From the NCBI RefSeq assembly GCF_004341445.1, contig NZ_SLXV01000003.1, positions 1 through 64,000 on the forward strand: a stretch of 64,000 nt of DNA, read 5' to 3'. The notes beneath the pieces are model-generated. The model was not told the DNA's origin and made no database searches. It was given only the letters and a program-made list of their open reading frames with translations. Shown in pieces: positions 43,340 through 53,545 of the stretch; positions within the stretch are counted from its first letter, which is position 1; each line of letters begins with the position of its first letter. The DNA is from Baia soyae (GTDB lineage: Bacteria > Bacillota > Bacilli > Thermoactinomycetales > Thermoactinomycetaceae). Made by a program: the position numbers and the translations under genes.

Positions 43340-44697
43340 AACACTCTCCCCTTCTTTTTTGGAAAAGCCAGGTATACAGTGGTTCCTTTTTTATTTTTTG
43401 AATAAAAATCTATTTTTCCGCCATGTTTATTTATGACGTTGTAGCAAAAGGAAAGACCTAAACCAAAGTTCTCTCTTGGATTTGATTTTGTGGAGAAGAA
43501 TGGCTCTAAAATCCGTGGAAAATGCTCTTTAGATATACCAATTCCAGTGTCTTTGATTATTAAAAGAATATCTTTTCTTATCTCATCTACTTGTATAGTA
43601 AGCTTTCCTCCACATGGCATAGCTTCAATCGCATTCAAAATAATATTATATATAACTTCTTCTATCAGTACGTGGTCGCACAACATAGTCAGAGAATGAT
43701 CACTACATTTTCTGACTACTTCAATATCCGTAGATTTTAATTTAATCCCTAATTGATGTAAACTTCTCTCAACCATATCCATTACTCGATATTCTTCTAT
43801 ATATAACTTTTGATCCTTTGTTTGTTGTTGTATTCTCATCATGTTTTTTTGCATTTTTTCATGCGCTTGAAGAACGACATCAATACTTTCTTGTAATTCC
43901 CTTTGATTAGTAGTTATTGCGTATTCTTTAATTTTTTCACAGTATAGTTTTATCTTCCCTAAATCATTTTTCACCCCATGGTTCATGACAGAGGTTTCTG
44001 CTAGAATCCGCTGTATGGAATAGTTAAGACTTTGACGTTGGACTCTCAGACGTGCTCCCACAAAACCAAAACGGAAGAGGGAAGTGATGCAAACACTGAA
44101 AAGGAAAACCACAATCCAGTAATTATAACGCCAACTCTCCTCAATCCCCATAATGCGTAGGAAATAACAAGTAATTAATACAATAATCATAAAAGGGACA
44201 AAGCCCAAACAAGTAGAAAGTCTACTTTTTTTTATGAAAGGATTTTTCTCTAAAATATAGGACCATATAAGAAGTACAATGCCAACCAGAATATAGGGTA
44301 CAACCCAAAAAGTTGTGATGTGATACGGGATTATAAAAGTCGGATGTACAGGATAAAACACAAGCATTCCTATAATGGGAATTAAAAGAAAAAACTTCAG
44401 TACCCTAATATACTTGCTAGGAATAAGTTTAGAGTATATTAATGCAAAAAAAATAAAAGCATATGGAGCCAGATATTCAGATATGAACCATGTGATATTT
44501 TCTACTAAAAGGAAATACTGGAAAATATTCGAATTATTATCAAAAAGCGGTTTGATTTGTTCTCCAATGACTAATGACATTCCTGCTGCACCAAAAAGAA
44601 ATGTAGTTGCACTGGCCCACCGAGCGCTTGGACTTCTAAAATCAGCAGTAAGAAGTAGTGTTCCTATCACCCACAATAATATCCATAAGATGAGCAT
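43318..44697 (-). CDS. Multi-pass sensor histidine kinase of the lantibiotic locus
   Basis: A 459-residue kinase with about seven N-terminal membrane segments (residues 1-215), phosphotransfer motif VMNHGVKNDLG (His near 240) and an ATPase domain (NIILNAIEAM, DTGIGI, NFGLGL). The H-x-x-K-N-D motif differs from the common H-E/D kinases. It forms a pair with the overlapping regulator gene. The membrane-embedded sensor suggests detection of a membrane-active peptide, perhaps the mature lantibiotic, which is inference. It is nearly duplicated at 26690-28045. Confidence 0.92.
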   Translation of the reverse strand: MLILWILLWVIGTLLLTADFRSPSARWASATTFLFGAAGMSLVIGEQIKPLFDNNSNIFQYFLLVENITWFISEYLAPYAFIFFALIYSKLIPSKYIRVLKFFLLIPIIGMLVFYPVHPTFIIPYHITTFWVVPYILVGIVLLIWSYILEKNPFIKKSRLSTCLGFVPFMIIVLITCYFLRIMGIEESWRYNYWIVVFLFSVCITSLFRFGFVGARLRVQRQSLNYSIQRILAETSVMNHGVKNDLGKIKLYCEKIKEYAITTNQRELQESIDVVLQAHEKMQKNMMRIQQQTKDQKLYIEEYRVMDMVERSLHQLGIKLKSTDIEVVRKCSDHSLTMLCDHVLIEEVIYNIILNAIEAMPCGGKLTIQVDEIRKDILLIIKDTGIGISKEHFPRILEPFFSTKSNPRENFGLGLSFCYNVINKHGGKIDFYSKNKKGTTVYLAFPKKKGRVLWKRFVS

Positions 44698-45653
44698 TTA
44701 CTGTGTCCTCCTTTGGATATTCTCTCATTAACAAACTTAGTTACATCTTCAGTAATGGAGGAATGGTTTAACACAATACCTGAGTGTCCACACTTATATA
44801 AAATCCTCTTAGGCTCTCCCCATGCTTCCCATAGCATATTAGCATCTGTTAAGTCTATATATTTATCATATAATCCCGATATGAGTAAGATATTTGGTTT
44901 ATAATGTTCTGCCACTAAAGCTTTCCGGTCTTCTCTCAATCTTCTGTAACTATATCCATTTTCTTCAAGATCTCTCTTAATATATTTACCTATATGAGCT
45001 AAATCATTAGGGTACATAATAGAAACCAATATGTCTACGTCTTCCTCTATTCCACTTATAAGGTTTGCTATAAACCACTTAGGCTGACTCCAACTAAAAC
45101 GACCTTTTCACCATAGGTCTCCCTTAAATAACGAATCAACGACCGAATTTCGCTAACAGTTTGACCAAAGGCCTCTAGCGTTCGCCTTGTATTCGCGGTT
45201 ACCATAAATTCTCCAACCGAAATCTCCATCTTCTACTCGATCAAAGTGATAAGGTAACGTTACAAAGTATAGTTCGTACGCCGACTCCATAAATGAATCT
45301 AGAAATAAATTCTTGAGACGATCCATATTATCCATGCGCCATCCATGAATCACAATAACATGGGTTCGGCTTTCTTGATCTTCCTTTTGATAGTAAAGGC
45401 CAGAGGCTGGAGTTCGAACAAGCCCGTTTATGGAAGTATTGTTAAAAGAATATAAACCAGATCGATAACCACTACTATTCTCTTTTTCTTGAAATCGGAT
45501 ATCAGGACAAATAGGTGTAGAAAATACATAATTTGTTGTATCTCCATCCTTGAATTGAGACTGTTTACTCCTTTTAAAGTGAAAGAGTGATACGGCAGTA
45601 GCATCTACAAATTTAGATATACACTTAATCATTTTACATACCTTCTTAATCAC
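44667..45653 (-). pseudogene. Frameshifted alpha/beta hydrolase
   Basis: Three consecutive pieces in different frames together read as one hydrolase of about 325 residues. Piece one ends soon after THVIVIHGWRMDN and YFVTLPYHFDRV. Piece two has EAFGQTVSEIRSLIRYL and GEKVVLVGVSLSG, the nucleophile elbow. Piece three has IANLISGIEEDVDILVSIM, then the Asp of ISGLYDKYI and the His of KCGHSGIV. The first frameshift is near 45.17 kb, the second near 45.07 kb, where one T seems to be missing. The left paralogue at 28.0-28.3 kb is deleted. Sequencing errors could explain the shifts; otherwise it is inactive. Confidence 0.75.
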
Positions 45654-45779
45654 TAATTTGATGCAAATACTTTATGCTAATTTACATTAGATAAAGGTTA
45701 TTCTATAGAAACTCTAAAAGCAAATTGAAAAATAAGCCAAAACAAATAAAAACACCTAGCTAATATACAAAATTGCATA

Positions 45780-45995
45780 ATGCTTCGTAGACGGATGAAA
45801 GAGTCGGGGATCAAACAGAAGGACCTGATGGATGAAAAATTAACTACAGCTACCATGAGAAACATCATTACAGGAAAAAAGAACGTGAGTAAGAAAAAAA
45901 CAATTTCTTATCTATGTCAAAAGCTAGACTGGGAATGGGAGAAAATCCCTCAGTATGCATACATAGGCCTTCCACTCCCTATTCGACTCATATAA
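45780..45995 (+). CDS. Small helix-turn-helix protein or fragment
   Basis: A 71-residue frame (MLRRRMKESGIKQKDLMDEK) whose N-terminal 50 residues resemble an XRE-type helix-turn-helix: IKQKDL, then LTTATMRNIITGKKNVSKKKT, as at the N-terminus of peptide-sensing regulators. There is no sensor domain and no good ribosome binding site, so it may be the truncated remains of a regulator at the island edge. It ends just before the tRNA terminator repeat. The 125 bp between it and the hydrolase start (45654-45779) show nothing definite. Confidence 0.4.
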   Translation: MLRRRMKESGIKQKDLMDEKLTTATMRNIITGKKNVSKKKTISYLCQKLDWEWEKIPQYAYIGLPLPIRLI

Positions 45996-45998
45996 ATC

Positions 45999-46122
45999 AA
46001 AAAAGTGTAACCGAGTAAACCCGATTACACTTTTCACCAGCTAACGGCTAGATTATTAATTTGGCAGAGAGGGTGGGATTCGAACCCACGGACGCCTTGC
46101 AACGTCGGCGGTTTTCAAGACC
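45999..46122. repeat. Right direct repeat: tRNA-Ser 3' part plus terminator
   Basis: Matches 28484-28608 in the same orientation. It covers the terminator hairpin (GTGTAA / TTACAC, 46005-46032) and the 3' 61 bases of the intact tRNA-Ser(UGA). The 17.4 kb between the two copies holds the second lanthipeptide locus. Confidence 0.9.
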
Positions 46123-46151
46123 GCTGCCTTCAACCACTCGACCACCTCTCC
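46062..46151 (-). tRNA. tRNA-Ser (anticodon UGA)
   Basis: Class II tRNA on the minus strand with acceptor GGAGAGG, a long variable arm and an encoded CCA. The anticodon loop CTTGAAA gives anticodon UGA, which reads UCA. It lies directly downstream of serS, as does the corresponding tRNA-Ser in B. subtilis. Its 3' end borders the lanthipeptide island. Confidence 0.95.
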
Positions 46152-46232
46152 AAAGTTGGTCTAGCAATAACGTTTCTATTGTATCGTAGAAAACAAGAAA
46201 CTGTCAAGCTATCTCAACTATATTCTTTTCAT

Positions 46233-47510
46233 TTATTTGCCGATATATTCACGACCACCTAGATAAGGGCGTAGGACTTCTGGAATGCAGATGGTTCCGT
46301 CTGCCTGTTGGAAGTTTTCGATGATCGCAGCGGTGGTACGTCCGATGGCTAATCCAGATCCATTTAGGGTGTGAACAAATTCGGGTTTTGCTTTGGTATC
46401 AGGACGGAAGCGAAGGTTAGCTCGGCGTGCCTGGAAGTCTTCGAAATTCGAGCAAGACGAGATCTCCCGATAGGTTCCGGCACTTGGCATCCATACTTCT
46501 AAGTCGTATGTTTTAGCCGATGCAAACCCTGTATCACCTGTACATAAACTTGCCACACGGTATGGGAGCTCTAACTTTTGTAGGACACGCTCTGCGTTTG
46601 CTAAAAGCTTCTCCAGCTCAGCGTATGATTCTTCAGGATGCACAATTTTCACTAACTCAACTTTATTAAATTGATGTTGGCGAATGAGTCCTCTGGTATC
46701 ACGTCCAGCAGAGCCAGCTTCAGACCGGAAGTTTGCGCTAAAGGCGGCATAGTATTTCGGAAGCTCTTCCACAGATAAGATTTCATCTGCGTGATAATTG
46801 GTAAGAGGGACTTCGGCAGTTGGAATCAGATAATAGTTGGTGTCAGCTAGGGCAAACACGTCTTCTTTGAACTTAGGAAATTGCCCTGTTCCTTTCAAGC
46901 TATTGGCATTTACGATAAAAGGTGGAATCATTTCCGTATAGCCATGCTCTTCGGTGTGTAGATCGAGCATAAAACTCATCAACGCTCGCTCTAATTTGGC
47001 TCCTAATCCTTTGTAGAAGACAAAGCGTGAGCCAGTTACTTTTGCCGCACGTTCAAAGTCAAGTAGGTCTAGCTCTTGCGCCAAATCCCAATGGGCCTTT
47101 GGTTCAAAGTCGAGTGTTTTACCTTCTCTCCAGTGATGAAGGACCACATTTTCTTCCTCCGATGTGCCTACTGGGACACTTTCGTGAGGGATGTTAGGAA
47201 TCGAAAGGAGAATTTCTGCTAAATCCTCGTCCAGTTGACGAATTTCGTCATCATATTGCTTAATTTGATCCCCTACTTTTCTCATTTCCAGCACGAGATC
47301 ATCTGCATCTTCTTTTGCTTTTTTCTTTTGCGCTATTTCCCGGGAAACGTTATTACGTTCACTCTTTAATTGTTCGGTTAACGTGATTAATTCTCGACGT
47401 CGATCGTCAATCTTTGCAAAGTCATCGAGAACGGATAAGTCTGCATTACGCTTCTTTAACCCTTCTCGTACCAGTTCGGGTTGATTTCGTAGTACTTTTA
47501 AATCTAACAT
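46233..47510 (-). CDS. serS: Seryl-tRNA synthetase
   Basis: A 425-residue class II synthetase that charges tRNA-Ser. The start [12 protein letters not shown] at 47510 has GGAGGAAG upstream. The N-terminal arm (about 30-105) is a long coiled coil that grips the variable arm of tRNA-Ser. Motif 2 ([14 protein letters not shown]) and motif 3 ([13 protein letters not shown]) are complete. Expression is controlled by the T-box upstream. Confidence 0.97.
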   Translation of the reverse strand: MLDLKVLRNQPELVREGLKKRNADLSVLDDFAKIDDRRRELITLTEQLKSERNNVSREIAQKKKAKEDADDLVLEMRKVGDQIKQYDDEIRQLDEDLAEILLSIPNIPHESVPVGTSEEENVVLHHWREGKTLDFEPKAHWDLAQELDLLDFERAAKVTGSRFVFYKGLGAKLERALMSFMLDLHTEEHGYTEMIPPFIVNANSLKGTGQFPKFKEDVFALADTNYYLIPTAEVPLTNYHADEILSVEELPKYYAAFSANFRSEAGSAGRDTRGLIRQHQFNKVELVKIVHPEESYAELEKLLANAERVLQKLELPYRVASLCTGDTGFASAKTYDLEVWMPSAGTYREISSCSNFEDFQARRANLRFRPDTKAKPEFVHTLNGSGLAIGRTTAAIIENFQQADGTICIPEVLRPYLGGREYIGK

Positions 47511-47540
47511 GGCTATTCTTCCTCCTTTTTTCCACAAAAA

Positions 47541-47758
47541 AGAACCTCTCGTCGATCCAGGGACGAAAGGTTCCGCGTTGCCACCCTAATTGACATCGTA
47601 AATACGACATCCACTTCATTGAGATAACGGCCAAAGACCGATCACACTTAATCGTGTGTAGCTCCGAGGTGGATTCTCCATCATTTCAGGACGATTTGCA
47701 CCAAACATCGTCTCTCTATGGCTGAAAGTAATGGTTACTAGTCTCTTCTTCGCTCTTG
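47541..47758 (-). promoter_or_regulatory. serS: T-box riboswitch before serS
   Basis: The minus strand carries the T-box signature AGGGTGGCAACGCGG (complement of 47573-47587). It is followed by a terminator hairpin, GAACCTTTCGTCC pairing with CGACGAGAGGTTC (47541-47574), and a T-run. Upstream lie hairpins that fit Stem I. The triplet TCC in GAATCCACC (47671-47673) is a good candidate for the serine specifier. Uncharged tRNA-Ser would stabilise the antiterminator and switch serS on. Confidence 0.88.
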
Positions 47759-47792
47759 TGATATAGATTCGTAATTTTATTATATCCAGAAA

Positions 47793-48374
47793 TTAACGCA
47801 TTGCAACCGCTTCACGAACCATATCGACGAAAAATTGATGGAATCGTGCATCGTCAGTAAGCTCCGGATGGAAGGAAGCGCATAAAATGTGACCTTGCCG
47901 TGCTGCTACTACTTCGCCGTTTACTTCAGCTAGCACCTCTACCTCACTCCCCACGTGGGTAATGAGAGGAGCACGTATAAAGACGGCATGAAAGTCCTCC
48001 GCGACCCCTTTGATGGGGAGTTTTGCCTCAAAGCTGTCCACTTGGCGACCAAAGGCATTCCGTTTTACCGTCATATCCATCACAGCCAGATGGGGCTCGT
48101 CTGCATCTTCGATCTTATTTGCTAACAAGATGAGACCCGCACAAGTTCCAAATAACGGCTTTCCTTGACGATAAAAGTCACGGATGGGCTCAAGCAGATC
48201 ATATTTACGGATTAGCTTTCCCATCGTCGTTGATTCGCCACCTGGAAAAATAAGGCCATCCAGATCTTGCAATTGTTCTTGTTTTTTTACAGCTACTGCT
48301 TCGACACCCACTTTTTCAAGTAGGGTTAGATGTTCGCGAACAGCTCCTTGGAGAGCTAGGACCCCGATTTTCAT
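47793..48374 (-). CDS. pdxT: Pyridoxal 5'-phosphate synthase glutaminase subunit PdxT
   Basis: A 193-residue class I glutaminase. The nucleophile Cys lies in [11 protein letters not shown], and the His-Glu pair in [17 protein letters not shown] is the oxyanion region characteristic of PdxT. It frees ammonia from glutamine for PdxS, and the two form a 24-subunit complex. It follows pdxS by 24 bp in one operon. Confidence 0.97.
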   Translation of the reverse strand: MKIGVLALQGAVREHLTLLEKVGVEAVAVKKQEQLQDLDGLIFPGGESTTMGKLIRKYDLLEPIRDFYRQGKPLFGTCAGLILLANKIEDADEPHLAVMDMTVKRNAFGRQVDSFEAKLPIKGVAEDFHAVFIRAPLITHVGSEVEVLAEVNGEVVAARQGHILCASFHPELTDDARFHQFFVDMVREAVAMR

Positions 48375-48398
48375 GAAGAAGGTACCTCCTAGTCTCTC

Positions 48399-49295
48399 TT
48401 ACCAGCCACGCTCTTGCATACGGTCTTCTGGGCGTAATTTAGAGATTTCTAAGCCAGTCATTGGGCTACCGCCTAATTCTTTTGATACACGTACAATGAG
48501 GTCATAGTCGTTGTAATGAGTGGTTGCTTCTACGATCGCACGAGCAAATTTCTCTGGATTCTCAGACTTAAAGATACCAGAGCCCACAAATACACCGTCT
48601 GATCCAAGATGCATCATAAGCGCAGCATCTGCTGGGGTTGCCACGCCACCTGCGGCAAAGTTTACTACTGGAAGCTTACCTGTCTCATGAATTTGAAGAA
48701 GTAGCTCATAAGGTGCGCCTAGATCTTTTGCTTCTGTCATAAGCTCATCACGGGACATGCCTTGCACTTTACGGATTTGGCTTTGCATCATTCGCATATG
48801 ACGAACTGCTTCTACAATGTTACCTGTTCCTGGTTCGCCTTTCGTACGAAGCATCGATGCCCCTTCTCCGACACGACGTAGAGCTTCCCCAAGGTTACGA
48901 GCACCACACACGAAAGGTACGGTGAATAGCCCTTTATCGATATGATAAACTTCATCCGCAGGAGTGAGTACTTCTGACTCATCGATGTAGTCAACACCCA
49001 TCGCTTCTAGAGCACGTGCTTCCACAAAATGGCCAATACGAGCTTTTGCCATAACAGGAATGGATACCGCCGCCATCACTTCTTCCACGATTCGAAGATC
49101 AGCCATACGTGCTACTCCGCCAGCTTTACGAATATCAGATGGAACGCGTTCCAAAGCCATTACTGCTACTGCACCCGAAGCTTCAGCAATTTTCGCCTGC
49201 TCTGCATTCACAACGTCCATAATAACGCCGCCTTTTTGCATTTCAGCCATACCGCGCTTAACAAGATCTGTTCCGACTTGATGATTTTGACTCAT
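48399..49295 (-). CDS. pdxS: Pyridoxal 5'-phosphate synthase subunit PdxS
   Basis: A 298-residue TIM-barrel enzyme that makes PLP from ribose 5-phosphate, glyceraldehyde 3-phosphate and ammonia. Conserved stretches include [13 protein letters not shown] (catalytic Lys), [26 protein letters not shown] (second Lys region in FVCGARNL context) and [14 protein letters not shown]. Length and sequence are fully typical. First gene of the pdxST operon. Confidence 0.97.
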   Translation of the reverse strand: MSQNHQVGTDLVKRGMAEMQKGGVIMDVVNAEQAKIAEASGAVAVMALERVPSDIRKAGGVARMADLRIVEEVMAAVSIPVMAKARIGHFVEARALEAMGVDYIDESEVLTPADEVYHIDKGLFTVPFVCGARNLGEALRRVGEGASMLRTKGEPGTGNIVEAVRHMRMMQSQIRKVQGMSRDELMTEAKDLGAPYELLLQIHETGKLPVVNFAAGGVATPADAALMMHLGSDGVFVGSGIFKSENPEKFARAIVEATTHYNDYDLIVRVSKELGGSPMTGLEISKLRPEDRMQERGW

Positions 49296-49422
49296 GGTAT
49301 CTTCCTCCTATGTATGTACCTATCACATAAATATATAACTATTGTTTTTGGCTTCATTACTATTAATCAATTGTATAAGAAATGATCTACATTGACAAGA
49401 AAAGGAGATTTTGATCAAGCTG

Positions 49423-50661
49423 TTATGAAAACCAGCTTGATACCTCGTCTCCAATAGAACGGAAGAACAGACGAACCCAACTACCTTCTTCCACACTCTT
49501 TGAAGCCACTAATGGGACTGGTTTAAATCCGGGTATACTCTTACCCTGATGAAGAACTTCTACTTTCCCGATTTCGGTCCCTGCCGAAACGGGTGCTTTC
49601 ATACCGGGTGTAAAGGTTACTTTATATTCATAGCTCTTTTGATCTGCACCTTTTTCCACGGGAAGAGTTATATCAGACTGAGCTTGTACCTCAATGAACT
49701 TATCCACACCATTTGGCAACGCCATATTTTCATGGGCAGGCACCATCCCGCCTTTTTTCACAAGCGTTTTCTCTTCATATTGCTCAAACGCATAATCTAA
49801 TAATTTTTTAGTCTCTACAAATCTCTCTGAATCGGATTTTGTTTTCATCACCACGGAGATCACTCGTAAATCCCCTTTTTTAGCAGTACTTGTAAAGCAG
49901 TAACCTGCCAAACTGGTATGACCCGTCTTCAGCCCGTCTACTCCCTCATAAGGCAGTTTGTTTCGCGCTGGTAACATTAAGTTAGAACTATTGATCGACA
50001 CGTCTTTCTGACCTTTGTGAACGATGTGATTCGCAATCGAAGTAAAGGTTAGAATTTCGGGGTGATTCTTTAAGAGTGCATCCCCTAGAATGGCAGAATC
50101 TTGTGCTCCCATCACATGTTCCCCAGGCACTTCTGGTGCATGGATTCCATAATCTTTCATATCCAGGCCGGTTGTATTTCGGAAATGGGTGCTTTTCATC
50201 CCTATTTCTTTCGCCTTCGCATTCATCCGCTCTACAAATTTGGCTTCAGAGCCCGCTACATGCTCAGCTAACGCAATCGTAGCATCATTCGCCGACTTCA
50301 CCACAGAAGAGGTAAACAAATCCTTCACGGTTAACGCTTCATCTGGTTCTAGTTGAATTCCACCCTCATTAATCGCCGCTGCACGAGCACTTATTTTAAC
50401 AACATCATCCCACTTTATTGTTCCTTTTTTAATCTCGTCCAATACAATAAAATGTGTCATCATTTTCGTCATACTTGCCGGTGGTCTCGGGGTCTCTGCA
50501 TCCTTCTCAGCTAAAATGACACCCGATTTCGCATCCATTAAGAAATAAGACTCCGCTTGCACAGTTGACAGAGACTGCGCCGCCCATACCTGATAAGGAC
50601 AAAGGATCAGCAGGAGCATAATCGTAAGACTCATGTATCTTTTTCTAAGATGTACTTTCAC
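49423..50661 (-). CDS. dacA: D-alanyl-D-alanine carboxypeptidase DacA (PBP5-type)
   Basis: A 412-residue secreted enzyme that removes the terminal D-Ala of peptidoglycan stem peptides. The signal peptide ends near VWAAQS. Active-site motifs are SMTK (the SxxK), SAN in KSANDATIAL, and KTGHT. The C-terminal PBP5 domain and an amphipathic end (WVRLFFRSIGDEVSSW) tether it to the membrane. It uses a GTG start with GGAGG upstream. Its place between guaB and pdxS is the same as in B. subtilis. Confidence 0.95.
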   Translation of the reverse strand: MKVHLRKRYMSLTIMLLLILCPYQVWAAQSLSTVQAESYFLMDAKSGVILAEKDAETPRPPASMTKMMTHFIVLDEIKKGTIKWDDVVKISARAAAINEGGIQLEPDEALTVKDLFTSSVVKSANDATIALAEHVAGSEAKFVERMNAKAKEIGMKSTHFRNTTGLDMKDYGIHAPEVPGEHVMGAQDSAILGDALLKNHPEILTFTSIANHIVHKGQKDVSINSSNLMLPARNKLPYEGVDGLKTGHTSLAGYCFTSTAKKGDLRVISVVMKTKSDSERFVETKKLLDYAFEQYEEKTLVKKGGMVPAHENMALPNGVDKFIEVQAQSDITLPVEKGADQKSYEYKVTFTPGMKAPVSAGTEIGKVEVLHQGKSIPGFKPVPLVASKSVEEGSWVRLFFRSIGDEVSSWFS

Positions 50662-50857
50662 AATTGGTCCTCCAATATAAAATAAAAGTATATAAATGCG
50701 AAATAACGTAATTAGAACTATCTTACAACATCACACTCGTTGACCACCAGACTTTAGCTAGAAAAGGGCAATTTGTTCAAATTTCCTCGCTGGGTTACTA
50801 TTCCGATAGCCATTTTATTACAGTCTATCGAAATTTCCTTACGATGAAAATAAGAAA

Positions 50858-50877
50858 AGAGTGGGAGATCCCACCCT
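50858..50877 (-). terminator. Probable terminator after guaB
   Basis: On the minus strand GGTGGGATCTCCCACT forms a short hairpin followed by CTTTTCTTATTTTC, about 20 bases downstream of the guaB stop. Confidence 0.55.
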
Positions 50878-50895
50878 CATCTTTATCTTACATTT

Positions 50896-52413
<1,518 letters not shown>

Positions 52414-52534
52414 CTAACCCCGTCAAGAATGAAAATCTCTTACTCCAAGCTTTGTTCCACATATTTCTTTCGTCCCCCTGTGTATAACTTGTGAATAAAT
52501 GTGGATAAGTAAGAGAGGATGAGGTGATTTAATC

Positions 52535-53545
52535 ATGAAAGTCGAGATATACACGGAATCCCCTGAAAGAGCAATCTGGGGAGAACTAGCTTATTTTGAA
52601 AATGAATTGATCGCTCGAGACTATCTAAAAAACAAGTACGCACAACTGAATGTAGAGCATCCTGATCGACTCTCTTTTCGTAATGTAACTCCATTTCTGA
52701 TTTACATACGTCAAGCGAGACAAATCTTTCAGTCCGCTCATGAAATCACGAATTGGATGAAGCCTACTCATCTTTATTATGGAATGATGAGCTTGTTAAA
52801 AGCGCTTATTTTAACGGTAGATCCTTACTATCCGCAAAATTCACATGTTCTAAAACACGGAATCTCCACGAAGAAAAAAAAGAAGGAGCTATTTCGGTTC
52901 TTTTCGGATGATATACGTGTGCAGAAAGATGGGCTTTTTCCTCACTATCAAGCTCTTTTTTCAAGCCATTATCGAGCAGACTACAGTCCGATTCAACTGA
53001 TGCAGATGATTCCGGATATACAAGATACTGTATATAAAGTTACACAGTATCATCATTTTTTACCAGTGGGAGTCGAGGACACTCAGGAAAATGTTTTGGT
53101 TACCTTTCCAGATGCCGTTTTAGAGCACTATAAATATAGCCAAGAACGTTTTGTAGAATGGGTAAACAGCAAGAGTCAGGATGGACTTTTTCTATTGGTA
53201 GAGGGAGATAAGGAGAAACATTTTCAGGTTACTTGGTCAGGAAAACAGGATCAAGCGATCAAACATCCCTATCTATATCGAAATAAAAAAGGTGATTATT
53301 TCGTTTGGATTCGAAATAATCACCTAGTAGAACCTGTTCCGGAAGTGGAAGCAGAGTACCTTTTACTATTTAGCCTAAGCATGCTAAGCCGCTATGAGCC
53401 GCCACTTTGGGCCGAGGTAATGGATGCGACTACCTCGATGGAAGGAATCCTCATTCAAGAATTGCTTCGCATCGTACAACGGAAGTTTCCCAATCTGATT
53501 CTCAATCAACTACACGGCAAGGAGTATATTTACCTTATTCGGTAG
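52535..53545 (+). CDS. yaaC: YaaC-like protein
   Basis: A 336-residue protein of the YaaC family, function unknown. It is rich in aromatic residues and has no signal peptide. [15 protein letters not shown] and [14 protein letters not shown] are typical family stretches. As in B. subtilis it stands between gyrA and guaB on the opposite strand from its neighbours. Its end overlaps the gyrA stop by 11 bp, tail to tail. It is the only gene facing the origin in the core block. Confidence 0.88.
   Translation: MKVEIYTESPERAIWGELAYFENELIARDYLKNKYAQLNVEHPDRLSFRNVTPFLIYIRQARQIFQSAHEITNWMKPTHLYYGMMSLLKALILTVDPYYPQNSHVLKHGISTKKKKKELFRFFSDDIRVQKDGLFPHYQALFSSHYRADYSPIQLMQMIPDIQDTVYKVTQYHHFLPVGVEDTQENVLVTFPDAVLEHYKYSQERFVEWVNSKSQDGLFLLVEGDKEKHFQVTWSGKQDQAIKHPYLYRNKKGDYFVWIRNNHLVEPVPEVEAEYLLLFSLSMLSRYEPPLWAEVMDATTSMEGILIQELLRIVQRKFPNLILNQLHGKEYIYLIR

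Noticed and set aside
47446..47634. Minus-strand open frame across the serS leader
   Set aside because: It reads through the T-box and terminator and overlaps serS in another frame.
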